Shown here piece by piece: positions 1 through 6,440 of a stretch of 8,640 bases of DNA. Source of the stretch: Alphaproteobacteria bacterium HGW-Alphaproteobacteria-13 (lineage in GTDB: Bacteria > Pseudomonadota > Alphaproteobacteria > Sphingomonadales > Sphingomonadaceae). Position 1 is the first letter of the stretch, and every line of letters begins with the position of its first letter. The stretch is from assembly GCA_002842935.1 (NCBI GenBank), contig PHEM01000124.1, positions 1 to 8,640 on the forward strand, written 5' to 3'. The translations under genes were made by a program, and so were the position numbers. The notes below the pieces were generated by a model. That model was given only the letters and a program-made list of their open reading frames with translations, was not told the DNA's origin and searched no databases.

Positions 1-623
1 TCGCCGACCGCCAGACCGCCGGGCGCGGTCGGCTGGGGCGCCGCTGGGACGACGGACTGGGCAATTTCATGGGTTCGACCGTCGTTCATCTGACGGCGCG
101 CGACCCTTCGCCCGCGACGCTGGCGCTGGTGGCAGGCGTCGCGCTGGCCCATGCGATCGAAACGCTCGCGCCGCAGGTCGGGATCGTCCTCAAATGGCCG
201 AACGACGTGATGATCGACGGCATCAAATGCTCCGGCATCCTGATGGAGCGCCGCGGCGACAGCGTCGTCGTCGGCATCGGCGTCAATCTGGTGAGCGCGC
301 CCGCCTTGCCGGACCGCCCCACGCTGTCGCTGGCCGACAAGGGCGTGCATGTCGATCGCGCCCGCTTTGCCGAGGCGCTGGCCGCCGCCATGGCGGGCGT
401 GCTCGCCAGCTGGCGGTTGGGAGGCGTGGAAAGCATCGTTCAGGCCTGGCTGCCGAAAGGGCATCCGGTCGGCACGCCGCTCCATGTGTCGGAGCAGGGC
501 ATCGACGGGACGTTCGACGGTCTGGCGCCCGACGGCGCGCTGCGCTTGCGCCGCGACCATGGCGAAGTCATGCTGATCCACGCGGGCGACATCGAGCTTC
601 GCCGCCCGGTCAAGGAAGGATAA
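1..623 (+). CDS. birA: Biotin--[acetyl-CoA-carboxylase] ligase, 5'-truncated by window
   Basis: Biotin-protein ligase makes biotinyl-5'-AMP and transfers biotin to a lysine of acyl-CoA carboxylase carrier domains in the cytoplasm. The reading frame is open from position 3, upstream of the first ATG at 69. The upstream codons encode the family's biotinyl-AMP binding loop, QTAGRGRLGRRW (about 12-47), so the gene begins before the window and 69 is not the start. Further hallmarks are KWPNDVMIDGIKCSGILMER (about 194-253), with the lysine in GIK matching the catalytic-site lysine of the family, and GIGVNL (about 274-291). The visible part is 206 residues; I estimate 30-40 N-terminal residues are missing. 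That length suits a class I enzyme without the N-terminal DNA-binding domain, but the missing end cannot be checked here. The TAA stop is 4 nt before the coaX start, so the two are very probably cotranscribed. Confidence 0.95.
   Translation, partial: ADRQTAGRGRLGRRWDDGLGNFMGSTVVHLTARDPSPATLALVAGVALAHAIETLAPQVGIVLKWPNDVMIDGIKCSGILMERRGDSVVVGIGVNLVSAPALPDRPTLSLADKGVHVDRARFAEALAAAMAGVLASWRLGGVESIVQAWLPKGHPVGTPLHVSEQGIDGTFDGLAPDGALRLRRDHGEVMLIHAGDIELRRPVKEG
612..620 (+). promoter_or_regulatory. Shine-Dalgarno sequence fixing the coaX GTG start
   Basis: The purine run AAGGAAGGA lies in the last codons of birA and ends 7 nt before the GTG at 628. It supports that GTG as the coaX start and suggests that coaX translation is re-initiated by ribosomes ending birA. 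No in-frame ATG near this position encodes the conserved N-terminus, which begins directly at the GTG. Confidence 0.75.
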
Positions 624-627
624 TATC

Positions 628-1413
628 GTGCTGCTCGCCATCGATGTCGGCAACACCAACGCCAAATTCGCGCTGTTTCAGGGCACGGAGCTGCTCGCGC
701 GCTGGCGGATCGCGACCGACGACCGCCGCACGGCCGACGAATATATGGTGTGGCTCGACCAGCTGCTCAGGATCGAGGGGCATGATCGCGCCGATGTGGA
801 CGCCGTCATCATCTCGACCGTGGTGCCGCGCGCGCTGCACAATCTGCAACTGCTCGCGCATAAATATTTCGGTGTCGAGGCGCTGGTGGCCGGCCGCGAA
901 CCCGTAAGCTGGGGCATCGCGCTGAAGGTCGACGAGCCGCGCTCGGTCGGGGCCGACCGCGCCGTCAACGCCATCGCCGCGCAGGCCGTGGAGCCGGAGC
1001 GCGACAAGCTGGTGATCAGTTTCGGCACCGCGACGACGCTCGACCATATCGGGCCTGACGGCGCCTATCTGGGCGGCATCATCGCGCCGGGCGTCAACCT
1101 GTCGCTGGAGGCGCTGGTCACGGCGGCGGCAAAGCTGCCGCGCATCGCCATCGAGGCGCCGCCCAGCGCCAGCGTGATCGGGCGCACGACCGAAAGCCAG
1201 ATGCTGATCGGCGTCTATTGGGGTTATGTGGCGATGATGGAAGGCCTGATCGCGCGCATGAAGGCGGAAATCGGCAAGCCGTTGACGGTCATCGCGACGG
1301 GCGGCCTCGCGGCACTGTTCCAGGAACAGGCGCATCTGTTCGACCGTGTCGAGCCGGACCTGACATTGAACGGCCTGATGCACCTCCATGCGCAGCGAGG
1401 CGCGACGATATGA
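628..1413 (+). CDS. coaX: Type III pantothenate kinase
   Basis: CoaX phosphorylates pantothenate to 4'-phosphopantothenate, the first step of CoA synthesis. It belongs to the ASKHA fold and, unlike CoaA, is not inhibited by CoA. The protein has 261 residues, usual for the family. It opens with LLAIDVGNTNAKFALF, containing the DxGNT phosphate-binding motif (residues 6-10). It also has GADR (108-111), FGTATTLD (132-139) and a GGIIAPG segment (149-155), and ends with an ATGG nucleotide-site motif (223-226). The GTG start directly precedes the conserved N-terminus and has a strong SD. One oddity is residue 131: most family members that I recall have Asp before the xGTAxT motif, but here it is Ser (codon AGT). 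The gene sits between birA and rnj and overlaps rnj by 4 nt. Confidence 0.95.
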   Translation: MLLAIDVGNTNAKFALFQGTELLARWRIATDDRRTADEYMVWLDQLLRIEGHDRADVDAVIISTVVPRALHNLQLLAHKYFGVEALVAGREPVSWGIALKVDEPRSVGADRAVNAIAAQAVEPERDKLVISFGTATTLDHIGPDGAYLGGIIAPGVNLSLEALVTAAAKLPRIAIEAPPSASVIGRTTESQMLIGVYWGYVAMMEGLIARMKAEIGKPLTVIATGGLAALFQEQAHLFDRVEPDLTLNGLMHLHAQRGATI

Positions 1414-3044
1414 CGACGCCCGGCAAGGAACTGCTGTTCGCCGCGCTCGGTGGGTCGGGCGAGATCGGCATGAACGCCAATCTCTACGGCTGCGAGGGCA
1501 AGTGGATCATGCTCGACCTGGGCGTGACGTTCGGCAACCATGATTATCCGGGCATCGATATCGTCATGCCCGACCTGGAATTCATCGAGGACCGCCGCCA
1601 GGACCTTCTCGGCATCGTGCTGACGCACGGGCATGAGGATCATATCGGCGCCATCCCCTATCTGGCTGCCGACCTGGGCGTGCCGCTGTACGCCAACCGC
1701 TTCACGGCGGGGCTGATCGCGCACAAGCTGGCGGAAGAGGGGCTGGAAAAGGACGTCGATGTCCGCGTCGTCGAGATCGACGGCGAATTTCAGCTCGGGC
1801 CGTTTTCGATCCGCCTGATGCCGCTCGCCCATTCGATCCTGGAAATGAGCGCGGCGGTGATCGACACGCCCTATGGCCGCGTTTTTCATACCGGCGACTG
1901 GAAGCTCGACGATCATCCCGTGCTCGGCACGCCGTCGAGCGCGGCAGCGCTGACGGCGGTCGGCGACGAAGGCGTCGATGTCCTCGTCTGCGATTCGACC
2001 AATGCGTTCAATCCCGAAGCCTCCGGCAGCGAAGGCGCGCTGCGCGAGGGGCTGCTGGCGTCGGTCGGGGCGGCGAAGGGGCGCGTGGTCGTCACGACCT
2101 TCGCGTCCAACGCCGCGCGGCTTCAGACGCTGGGCGAGGTCGCGACGGCGACGGGGCGCAGCCTGTGCGTCGCGGGCCGCTCGCTCGACCGCATCATCGG
2201 CGTCGCGCGCGCGGTCGGCTATCTCAAGGATTTCCCGCCGACGGTCGATTTCGACGAGGCGATGCGGCTACCGCGCGACAAAATCATGGTGATCGCGACG
2301 GGCGGGCAGGGCGAACCGCGCGCGGCGCTCGCGCGCATGGCGGCGGACATCCACCAGATCAAGCTGGAGGCGGGCGACACCGTCGTCTTCTCGTCCAAGC
2401 AGATTCCGGGCAATGAAGTCGCGATCGGGCGGATCATGAACCAGCTCGCCGCGAAGGACGTGCTGACCGTCACGGAAAAGCAGGCGCATATCCACGTCAG
2501 CGGTCATCCGGGACAGCCTGAACTCGCCGCGCTCTATGGCTGGCTGCGACCGAAGCTGCTCGTGCCCGTCCATGGCGAGATACGGCATATGCACGAACAG
2601 GCGCGCTTCGCGCTCGAAAAGGGCGTGCCCGACGTGCTGGTGCAGGAGAATGGCGACCTCGTCCGCCTTGCGCCGGGTCTCGCGAAGATCGTCGAACGTG
2701 TGCGGGCAGGGCGGCTGATCCTCGACGGTGACGTCATCCTTCCCGCCGACGGCGAGACGATGGGAGAGCGGCGCAAGCTGGCGATCCATGGTCATATCTC
2801 GGTCGCGGTGGTGCTGTCGGACGGGCGCTTCGCCGACTCGGCGATCCATTCTCGCGGCGTGCCTGTCGAGGATGAGCGCGACGCCTTCGTCGGCGAAATG
2901 AACGAAGCGGCGGAGCAGGCCGCGACCGCTCCCGCGCGCAGCCGTGACGCGCTGAAGGAGGCGATACGCCTTGGCGTCCGCCGCGTCGCGACCGACTGGA
3001 CCGGAAAGAAGCCGATCGTCGATGTGCTGATCGTCGATGTTTAG
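1410..3044 (+). CDS. rnj: Ribonuclease J (beta-CASP metallo-beta-lactamase fold)
   Basis: RNase J is a zinc-dependent 5'-3' exoribonuclease and endonuclease of the cytoplasm. In alphaproteobacteria it is known to act in rRNA 5'-end maturation and mRNA turnover. The ATG at 1410 overlaps the coaX stop in an ATGA arrangement and gives 544 residues, a typical length. The metal site is visible as HGHEDH (73-78), His141 in the HSILEMSAAV segment, and GDWKLD (162-167). Beta-CASP landmarks are CDSTNA (194-199), TTFASN (229-234), ATGGQGEP (296-303) and HVSGHPGQPEL (362-372). VHGE lies at 387-390 and a C-terminal domain follows (about 430-544). The frame extends upstream to 1218, but that part lies inside coaX and has no RNase J character. 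birA-coaX-rnj order is common in alphaproteobacteria. Confidence 0.96.
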   Translation: MTTPGKELLFAALGGSGEIGMNANLYGCEGKWIMLDLGVTFGNHDYPGIDIVMPDLEFIEDRRQDLLGIVLTHGHEDHIGAIPYLAADLGVPLYANRFTAGLIAHKLAEEGLEKDVDVRVVEIDGEFQLGPFSIRLMPLAHSILEMSAAVIDTPYGRVFHTGDWKLDDHPVLGTPSSAAALTAVGDEGVDVLVCDSTNAFNPEASGSEGALREGLLASVGAAKGRVVVTTFASNAARLQTLGEVATATGRSLCVAGRSLDRIIGVARAVGYLKDFPPTVDFDEAMRLPRDKIMVIATGGQGEPRAALARMAADIHQIKLEAGDTVVFSSKQIPGNEVAIGRIMNQLAAKDVLTVTEKQAHIHVSGHPGQPELAALYGWLRPKLLVPVHGEIRHMHEQARFALEKGVPDVLVQENGDLVRLAPGLAKIVERVRAGRLILDGDVILPADGETMGERRKLAIHGHISVAVVLSDGRFADSAIHSRGVPVEDERDAFVGEMNEAAEQAATAPARSRDALKEAIRLGVRRVATDWTGKKPIVDVLIVDV

Positions 3045-3242
3045 CGAGGGGTGTGCAAAGTCTGGATCACCCTCTCAATTCCGTTCGTGTCGAGCGAAGT
3101 CGAGACACCCATCGGCCTTGCGCTGCCACGATGGGTGTCTCGACTTCGCTCGACACGAACGGGAAGATGGGTAGGTTAACGCACCCCTCACTAGAGATGA
3201 GCCTCCAGCCCTATTCTGACAGGCTTCAAACGGAATCGAACG
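3045..3242. other. Intergenic region with a repeat element, no gene
   Basis: This 198-bp gap between rnj and the DUF1467 gene contains the 34-bp inverted repeat described separately. Near the left edge, GAGGGGTG (3046-3053) can pair with CACCCTC (3068-3074, one bulged G) or with CACCCCTC (3182-3189). No convincing promoter for the downstream gene was found. TATTCT at 3212-3217 resembles a -10 box but has no good -35 partner. The open frame from 3053 crosses the repeat and has no protein-like character. Confidence 0.6.
3081..3162. repeat. Perfect 34-bp inverted repeat with 14-nt loop (REP-like palindrome)
   Basis: The left arm is 3081-3114 and the right arm 3129-3162. They are exact reverse complements with no mismatch, and the loop is 3115-3128. 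Transcribed on either strand, the element would form a very stable cruciform-type hairpin. Each arm is itself partly palindromic: on one strand TGT-CT-CGA-CTTCGC-TCG-ACA can fold into a small hairpin, so the element looks like two REP-type units head to head. From memory, the core GTGTCGAGCGAAGTCGAGAC recurs between genes in sphingomonad genomes, often in such inverted pairs. I cannot count copies here because the window holds only this pair. There is no U-run after it, so a role as classical intrinsic terminator is doubtful, though it could protect the 3' end of rnj mRNA. Confidence 0.85.
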
Positions 3243-3503
3243 ATGAAATGGACCTCGGCCCTCGCCATCTACACCTTACTCTGGGTGCTCAGCGCCTTTT
3301 TCGTGCTGCCGTTCCACGGCCGCCGGTCGGCGGACAATGAGGTGCCGCTGGTCAAGGGGCAGGACCCCGGCGCGCCCGCGGCCTTCCGGCCGGGGCGCAT
3401 CCTGCTGCAAGTGACGATCCTGGGGACCGTCGCCTTCATTCTCTATTATGTCGCCTATACGCGCGGCTGGGCCGATCCCGACGTCTTCACGGGCCGCAAA
3501 TAA
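3243..3503 (+). CDS. DUF1467 family small inner-membrane protein
   Basis: An 86-residue protein of the DUF1467 family, a group of short alphaproteobacterial membrane proteins without an assigned function. Two hydrophobic segments are visible, about 5-24 and 53-72. Between them is a polar linker with the family's LPFHGRR (22-28) and a Pro/Gly/Ala-rich QDPGAPAAFRPG stretch (40-51). Positive residues around 27-28 and 49-52 suggest that the linker is cytoplasmic. The ATG at 3243 is preceded by a modest SD (GGA, 3232-3234), and the first helix begins at once, so the start looks right. It is separated from rnj by the palindromic repeat and may or may not be read through from that operon. Its stop is 6 bp from the stop of the convergent gene on the minus strand, and those 6 bp are the palindrome GGCGCC. 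Confidence 0.85.
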   Translation: MKWTSALAIYTLLWVLSAFFVLPFHGRRSADNEVPLVKGQDPGAPAAFRPGRILLQVTILGTVAFILYYVAYTRGWADPDVFTGRK

Positions 3504-3509
3504 GGCGCC

Positions 3510-5876
3510 TCAATTGCGCAGGCGGTCGATCGCCTGCGCCAGCGCGACATACAGCTTGCCGATATCGGACGACAGCAAGGTGACGCTGATCGCCGACCCG
3601 TCGCGCGCGCCGATCAACTGGCGCAATATCGCCTCGAAATCATGGATGAACTGGTTGACGGCGGCGTGGAACGCGTCGTCCTCCTGATAGAGGCGCAGGA
3701 TTTCCTTCGCTTCGCTATTCTCGACCAGCTTGACCGCGCGGCGCGCAAAGACACCGCGATCGCCCTTCAGATAGGCGCCCCAGGCCGAATCGCTGACTTC
3801 GGCCGACAATATCTTGGTGACGTCGATCGCCGTCGATTTCAGCCCTTCGGTCAACAGGCCGACCTGCTTCGCGAGCGAATCGCGGTCGGACACCGCAATC
3901 GCCTGCTCGGCTTCGAGCACGCGCTGCTCCACATGCGCGCTGCGGTCCATGATGACCGCGACTTGCTGCATCAGCCGCTCCGCCGCATGGTCCGCCGCAG
4001 CGACTGCGCGCTGCGATGCGGCTTCGATTTCGGCGAGCTGCGCCGCGATCTGCGTCTGGAAGCTGGCGTCAATGGCTTCCCCGGCGCTCGCCTGCATGAT
4101 CTCGCGCGCATCCGCCACCAGCCGGTCGAGCGTCTGCCGGGCTTCGTCCGCCGTCGCCTGCGCCGTTGCGCGAACATCGTCGAACGTCGCGATCAGCCGC
4201 GCGCCGCCCTGCTCGGCGAATTCGTCGGCGCCGGACCGCAGGCGATCGAGCGCCGCATCCGCCTCGGCCAGTGCGGCGCGCAGCCGGGCGGCCAGCGCCT
4301 GCTGGCTGTCGGCCTGGACCGTCATCTGTTCCTGGCTGGCGTGCAGCGTCGATTTGACTGAATTGAGGTGCGACAGCGTCGATTGCGCGACCAGTTCCGA
4401 CGCCTCCAGCATCGGCTTCAACTGCGCGAGCGCGGTCTGCGTCGTCTGCCCGTGCGACGCCATGCGGTCGAGTGCGCGCGGCAGGGTCTCGTCGAGTTCG
4501 CGCGTGACAGCATCGAGCGCCAGCAGCAGCGATTCGGCATGGCCGATCAACTCGTGCGCCGTGACATTGCCGCTCGCCACCTGCTCCATGAAGGCGGCCA
4601 GCTTGCCGCGGCCGTCGTCGATCGCGCGGCCGATGACGCCGGTGCTGGCCGAGACCGAGACATCGAGCGCCTGAAGGCGCGCCTCCATATCGGTGACATG
4701 CGCGTTGATGCGCTCGGCCAGCGCGTCGCTTGCCTCGCCATGGCCCGCAAGCTCGATGCCGATGGCGTCGCCCGCTTCCCGCGCCGCCGCCAGCCGGGCG
4801 TCGAGCTGCTCGGCGGAGGCGTCGACGCCTTCGCGGAATGCGCGCCAGCTTGCGTCCATCTCGCCTTTCAGTGCCGCGACCGTCGCGGTCAGTTCGCCGC
4901 GCGCCGAAACGGCGGCGCTGCTGACCTGCGCGAGCGCCGCGCCATGGACGTCCGAGACTTTCGCGGACGCCGCGAGCAGGCCGGTTTCCGCCGCTTCGGC
5001 CTGCACGCGCAAGGCGCCGATGGCATCGTGCAGGCTCGCCGCAGACGCTTCGCCGGTCTCGGCCGCCTTGGCCGCTTCCTCGGCGAGCGCGGCGAGGCGC
5101 GCTTCGAGACTCGCGCCCTGCTGGTGCGCGACAAGCCCCGCCTCGCGGAAATTGACGGCAAGCCGTTGGGCGACATCGTCGATTCGCGGCAACCCCGCGA
5201 GCAACCCGTCCATCCGCTGCATCGCCACATCGCCCGACTGCGACAGATGATCATGGGCGTTGGCGATGACCGACGCCTTGCTGGCGAGCCTGTCGCTGCT
5301 GTCCGCGAGCCGCTGCGCGGTATCGAGACCGACTTGCCGGATCACGTTCGTCTGTTCGATCAACTGCTTTTGCGCGTCGGCCAGGTGCAGATGCAGGCCC
5401 AGTGACTGCATCGAGCGGCTGAGCGTCAGATTCTCCTCGCGCAGCGCGGCGATGATATTGGCGAAACGCGCCTTTTCGGAACGGCTCGACCGCGTGCGCG
5501 CCACCCACAACACCGCGAGCAGGGTGAGCGGCATGGCGATGGTGGCGAGCGTCGCGGGTCCTTCGGACATCGCCGGCAGGCGCACGAATCCATCGCTGAC
5601 GATGAACAGCGCAAAGCCGATCCAGGCGGCGGCGGCGATCAGCAGCAGGGCGGGGACGATCCGCTCGCTCCACGAAGGCGCGGGGTCTTCCTCTTCATAG
5701 GTCTCGTCGAGTTCGGTCAGCGCCGACATATCGAGCCAGTCCCGCTCTACGGACGGCCCGGCTTCGTGCGCGGACGCGCTTGCGGAGGCGGCGGAATCGA
5801 CCGGCGCCTGCTTGTCCCGTTCCTGGCCCGTGGCGGAATCCCGCCACAACCCGACGATTTTCTTCTGCCCCGTCAT
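3510..5876 (-). CDS. Membrane-anchored long coiled-coil protein, TipN-like architecture
   Basis: A 788-residue protein. Residues 1-72 are hydrophilic and acidic around 48-65. Two membrane helices follow at about 73-93 and 108-126, joined by a short loop. A basic stretch (RTRSSRSEKAR, 127-137) places the remainder in the cytoplasm by the positive-inside rule. About 140-690 is Ala/Glu/Gln/Arg-rich, almost free of Pro and Gly, with heptad character typical of long coiled coils. The last ~100 residues differ: SAWGAYLKGDRGVFARRAV near 696, QFIHDFEAILRQLIG, and SSDIGKLYVALAQAIDRLR at the end. They look like a compact conserved cap. Two N-terminal helices plus a giant coiled coil matches the layout of Caulobacter TipN, a new-pole polarity factor; this is an architectural comparison, not a proven homology. 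It lacks the methyl-accepting chemotaxis hairpin motif. No clear SD precedes the ATG. Confidence 0.85.
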   Translation of the reverse strand: MTGQKKIVGLWRDSATGQERDKQAPVDSAASASASAHEAGPSVERDWLDMSALTELDETYEEEDPAPSWSERIVPALLLIAAAAWIGFALFIVSDGFVRLPAMSEGPATLATIAMPLTLLAVLWVARTRSSRSEKARFANIIAALREENLTLSRSMQSLGLHLHLADAQKQLIEQTNVIRQVGLDTAQRLADSSDRLASKASVIANAHDHLSQSGDVAMQRMDGLLAGLPRIDDVAQRLAVNFREAGLVAHQQGASLEARLAALAEEAAKAAETGEASAASLHDAIGALRVQAEAAETGLLAASAKVSDVHGAALAQVSSAAVSARGELTATVAALKGEMDASWRAFREGVDASAEQLDARLAAAREAGDAIGIELAGHGEASDALAERINAHVTDMEARLQALDVSVSASTGVIGRAIDDGRGKLAAFMEQVASGNVTAHELIGHAESLLLALDAVTRELDETLPRALDRMASHGQTTQTALAQLKPMLEASELVAQSTLSHLNSVKSTLHASQEQMTVQADSQQALAARLRAALAEADAALDRLRSGADEFAEQGGARLIATFDDVRATAQATADEARQTLDRLVADAREIMQASAGEAIDASFQTQIAAQLAEIEAASQRAVAAADHAAERLMQQVAVIMDRSAHVEQRVLEAEQAIAVSDRDSLAKQVGLLTEGLKSTAIDVTKILSAEVSDSAWGAYLKGDRGVFARRAVKLVENSEAKEILRLYQEDDAFHAAVNQFIHDFEAILRQLIGARDGSAISVTLLSSDIGKLYVALAQAIDRLRN
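3516..3539. other. Perfect 9-bp hairpin at the convergent gene ends
   Basis: GCGCAGGCG (3516-3524) and CGCCTGCGC (3531-3539) are exact reverse complements around a 6-nt loop. They lie within the last codons of the minus-strand coiled-coil gene and just after the stop of the DUF1467 gene. The site could end or stabilise transcripts arriving from either side, but no U-run follows on either strand, so it is not a standard intrinsic terminator. It may also reflect the Arg/Leu/Ala codons of the C-terminal helix. Confidence 0.4.
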
Positions 5877-5923
5877 GGCGCCATATTAGCAGCAAATGAC
5901 GCGCGCGAAACGGAAACTTAACC
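5877..5923. promoter_or_regulatory. Compact 47-bp divergent intergenic region
   Basis: Only 47 bp separate the starts of the coiled-coil gene (-) and the Hpt-like gene (+). On the minus strand TAATAT (5888-5883), preceded by TGC, matches a -10 box. It would place the transcription start at or within a base or two of the ATG at 5876, consistent with the lack of an SD there. No good -35 is seen. On the plus strand GGAAA (5912-5916) is a moderate SD, 7 nt before the ATG at 5924. Confidence 0.45.
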
Positions 5924-6241
5924 ATGGCGTGTCAATCCTGCGGTATGTCGTTCGACAGCGGTCCCCTCGATACCTATCTCAGCGCGGCCGTCGGGGATGA
6001 TGCCGCCATGGCGGCGGAGCTTCGCGCGAGCTTCGTCGGCGGCGTGCGCGAGCTGGCCGACCTGATGCGGCGGGCGCGCTGCGACGCGAACTGGCGGGTC
6101 GCGGCCGAACGCCTCAATGGTCTGGCGGCGACATTCGGCATCGTCCCGCTGATCCAGCTCGCCGAAGAGGCGATGGCGGGCGTGCCGGGCGACCCCGCCG
6201 TGCTGCGGCAAATCCACCGCATCGTCGAAGAGATCGCCTGA
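5924..6241 (+). CDS. Hpt-like domain protein lacking the phosphoacceptor histidine
   Basis: A 105-residue, largely helical protein. Residues 26-85 fit a histidine phosphotransfer (Hpt) four-helix bundle: AELRASFVGGVRELADLMRR, then WRVAAERLNGLAATFGI, then PLIQLAEEAM. In functional Hpt proteins the second block reads roughly AHxLKGsa, with His as phosphoacceptor. Here the aligned residues are A61-E62-R63-L64-N65-G66, so Glu replaces His and Asn replaces Lys. The only His (98) lies outside the bundle motif. It therefore probably cannot relay phosphate by the usual route and may serve as a binding or decoy domain. The N-terminus carries Cys3 and Cys6 (CxxC). The ATG at 5924 has a moderate SD; an internal ATG at 5945 has none. 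It is divergent from the coiled-coil gene. Family assignment is fairly sure, role unknown. Confidence 0.75.
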   Translation: MACQSCGMSFDSGPLDTYLSAAVGDDAAMAAELRASFVGGVRELADLMRRARCDANWRVAAERLNGLAATFGIVPLIQLAEEAMAGVPGDPAVLRQIHRIVEEIA

Positions 6242-6440
6242 ACCCATCGCACCCTTGCCCGCATAGGAACGTCGCGCAGGTTCAATCGCCGTTCAGCCCG
6301 TCGCAGGCAGAGAAATATCGACCGCCGCCGTCTTGCCTTGGCAACGCGACGGGTTTAGCCGCATTTAGGAATTGCGGCCGAACCCCCGCGTGCGTCGAGA
6401 CCCGTCGAGGCGCGGAGGCCGATAATTAGGAGAGACGTCG
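6242..6440. other. Intergenic region with leader hairpins, no gene
   Basis: This 199-bp gap has no coding signal. It holds three inverted repeats: TTGCCTTGGCAA (6333-6344); CGACGGGT (6347-6354) with ACCCGTCG (6400-6407); and, nested between these arms, GCCGCA (6358-6363) with TGCGGC (6373-6378). The last two could form a structured leader ahead of the TPR-type gene. AGGAGAG (6428-6434) is a clear SD for the ATG at 6441. No intrinsic terminator was seen after the Hpt-like gene, and no convincing promoter pair was found. Confidence 0.5.

Noticed and set aside
194..1389. Alternative frames over birA and coaX on both strands (for example 194-907 plus, 610-1389 minus)
   Set aside because: They are Arg-rich shadows without motifs, fully covered by two well-identified genes.
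3083..3160. CRISPR-like repeat/spacer
   Set aside because: There are only two copies, in inverted orientation and with a 14-nt gap. No direct-repeat array or cas gene is present.
3053..3340. 95-codon plus-strand open frame across the palindrome
   Set aside because: It runs through the inverted repeat and overlaps the start of the DUF1467 gene out of frame. Its product looks like translated repeat DNA.
3642..5700. Long plus-strand open frames (for example 4368-5405, 3814-4674, 5260-5700) opposite the coiled-coil gene
   Set aside because: They are Arg- or Ser/Ala-rich with no domain character, typical antisense shadows of a GC-rich Ala/Glu coding region. The minus-strand frame has membrane helices and coherent coiled-coil composition.
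6266..6293. GGAAC...CGTT resembling an EcfG general-stress promoter upstream of the TPR-type gene
   Set aside because: The spacer is 19 nt, whereas the known alphaproteobacterial EcfG motif has 16-17. The match is probably chance.
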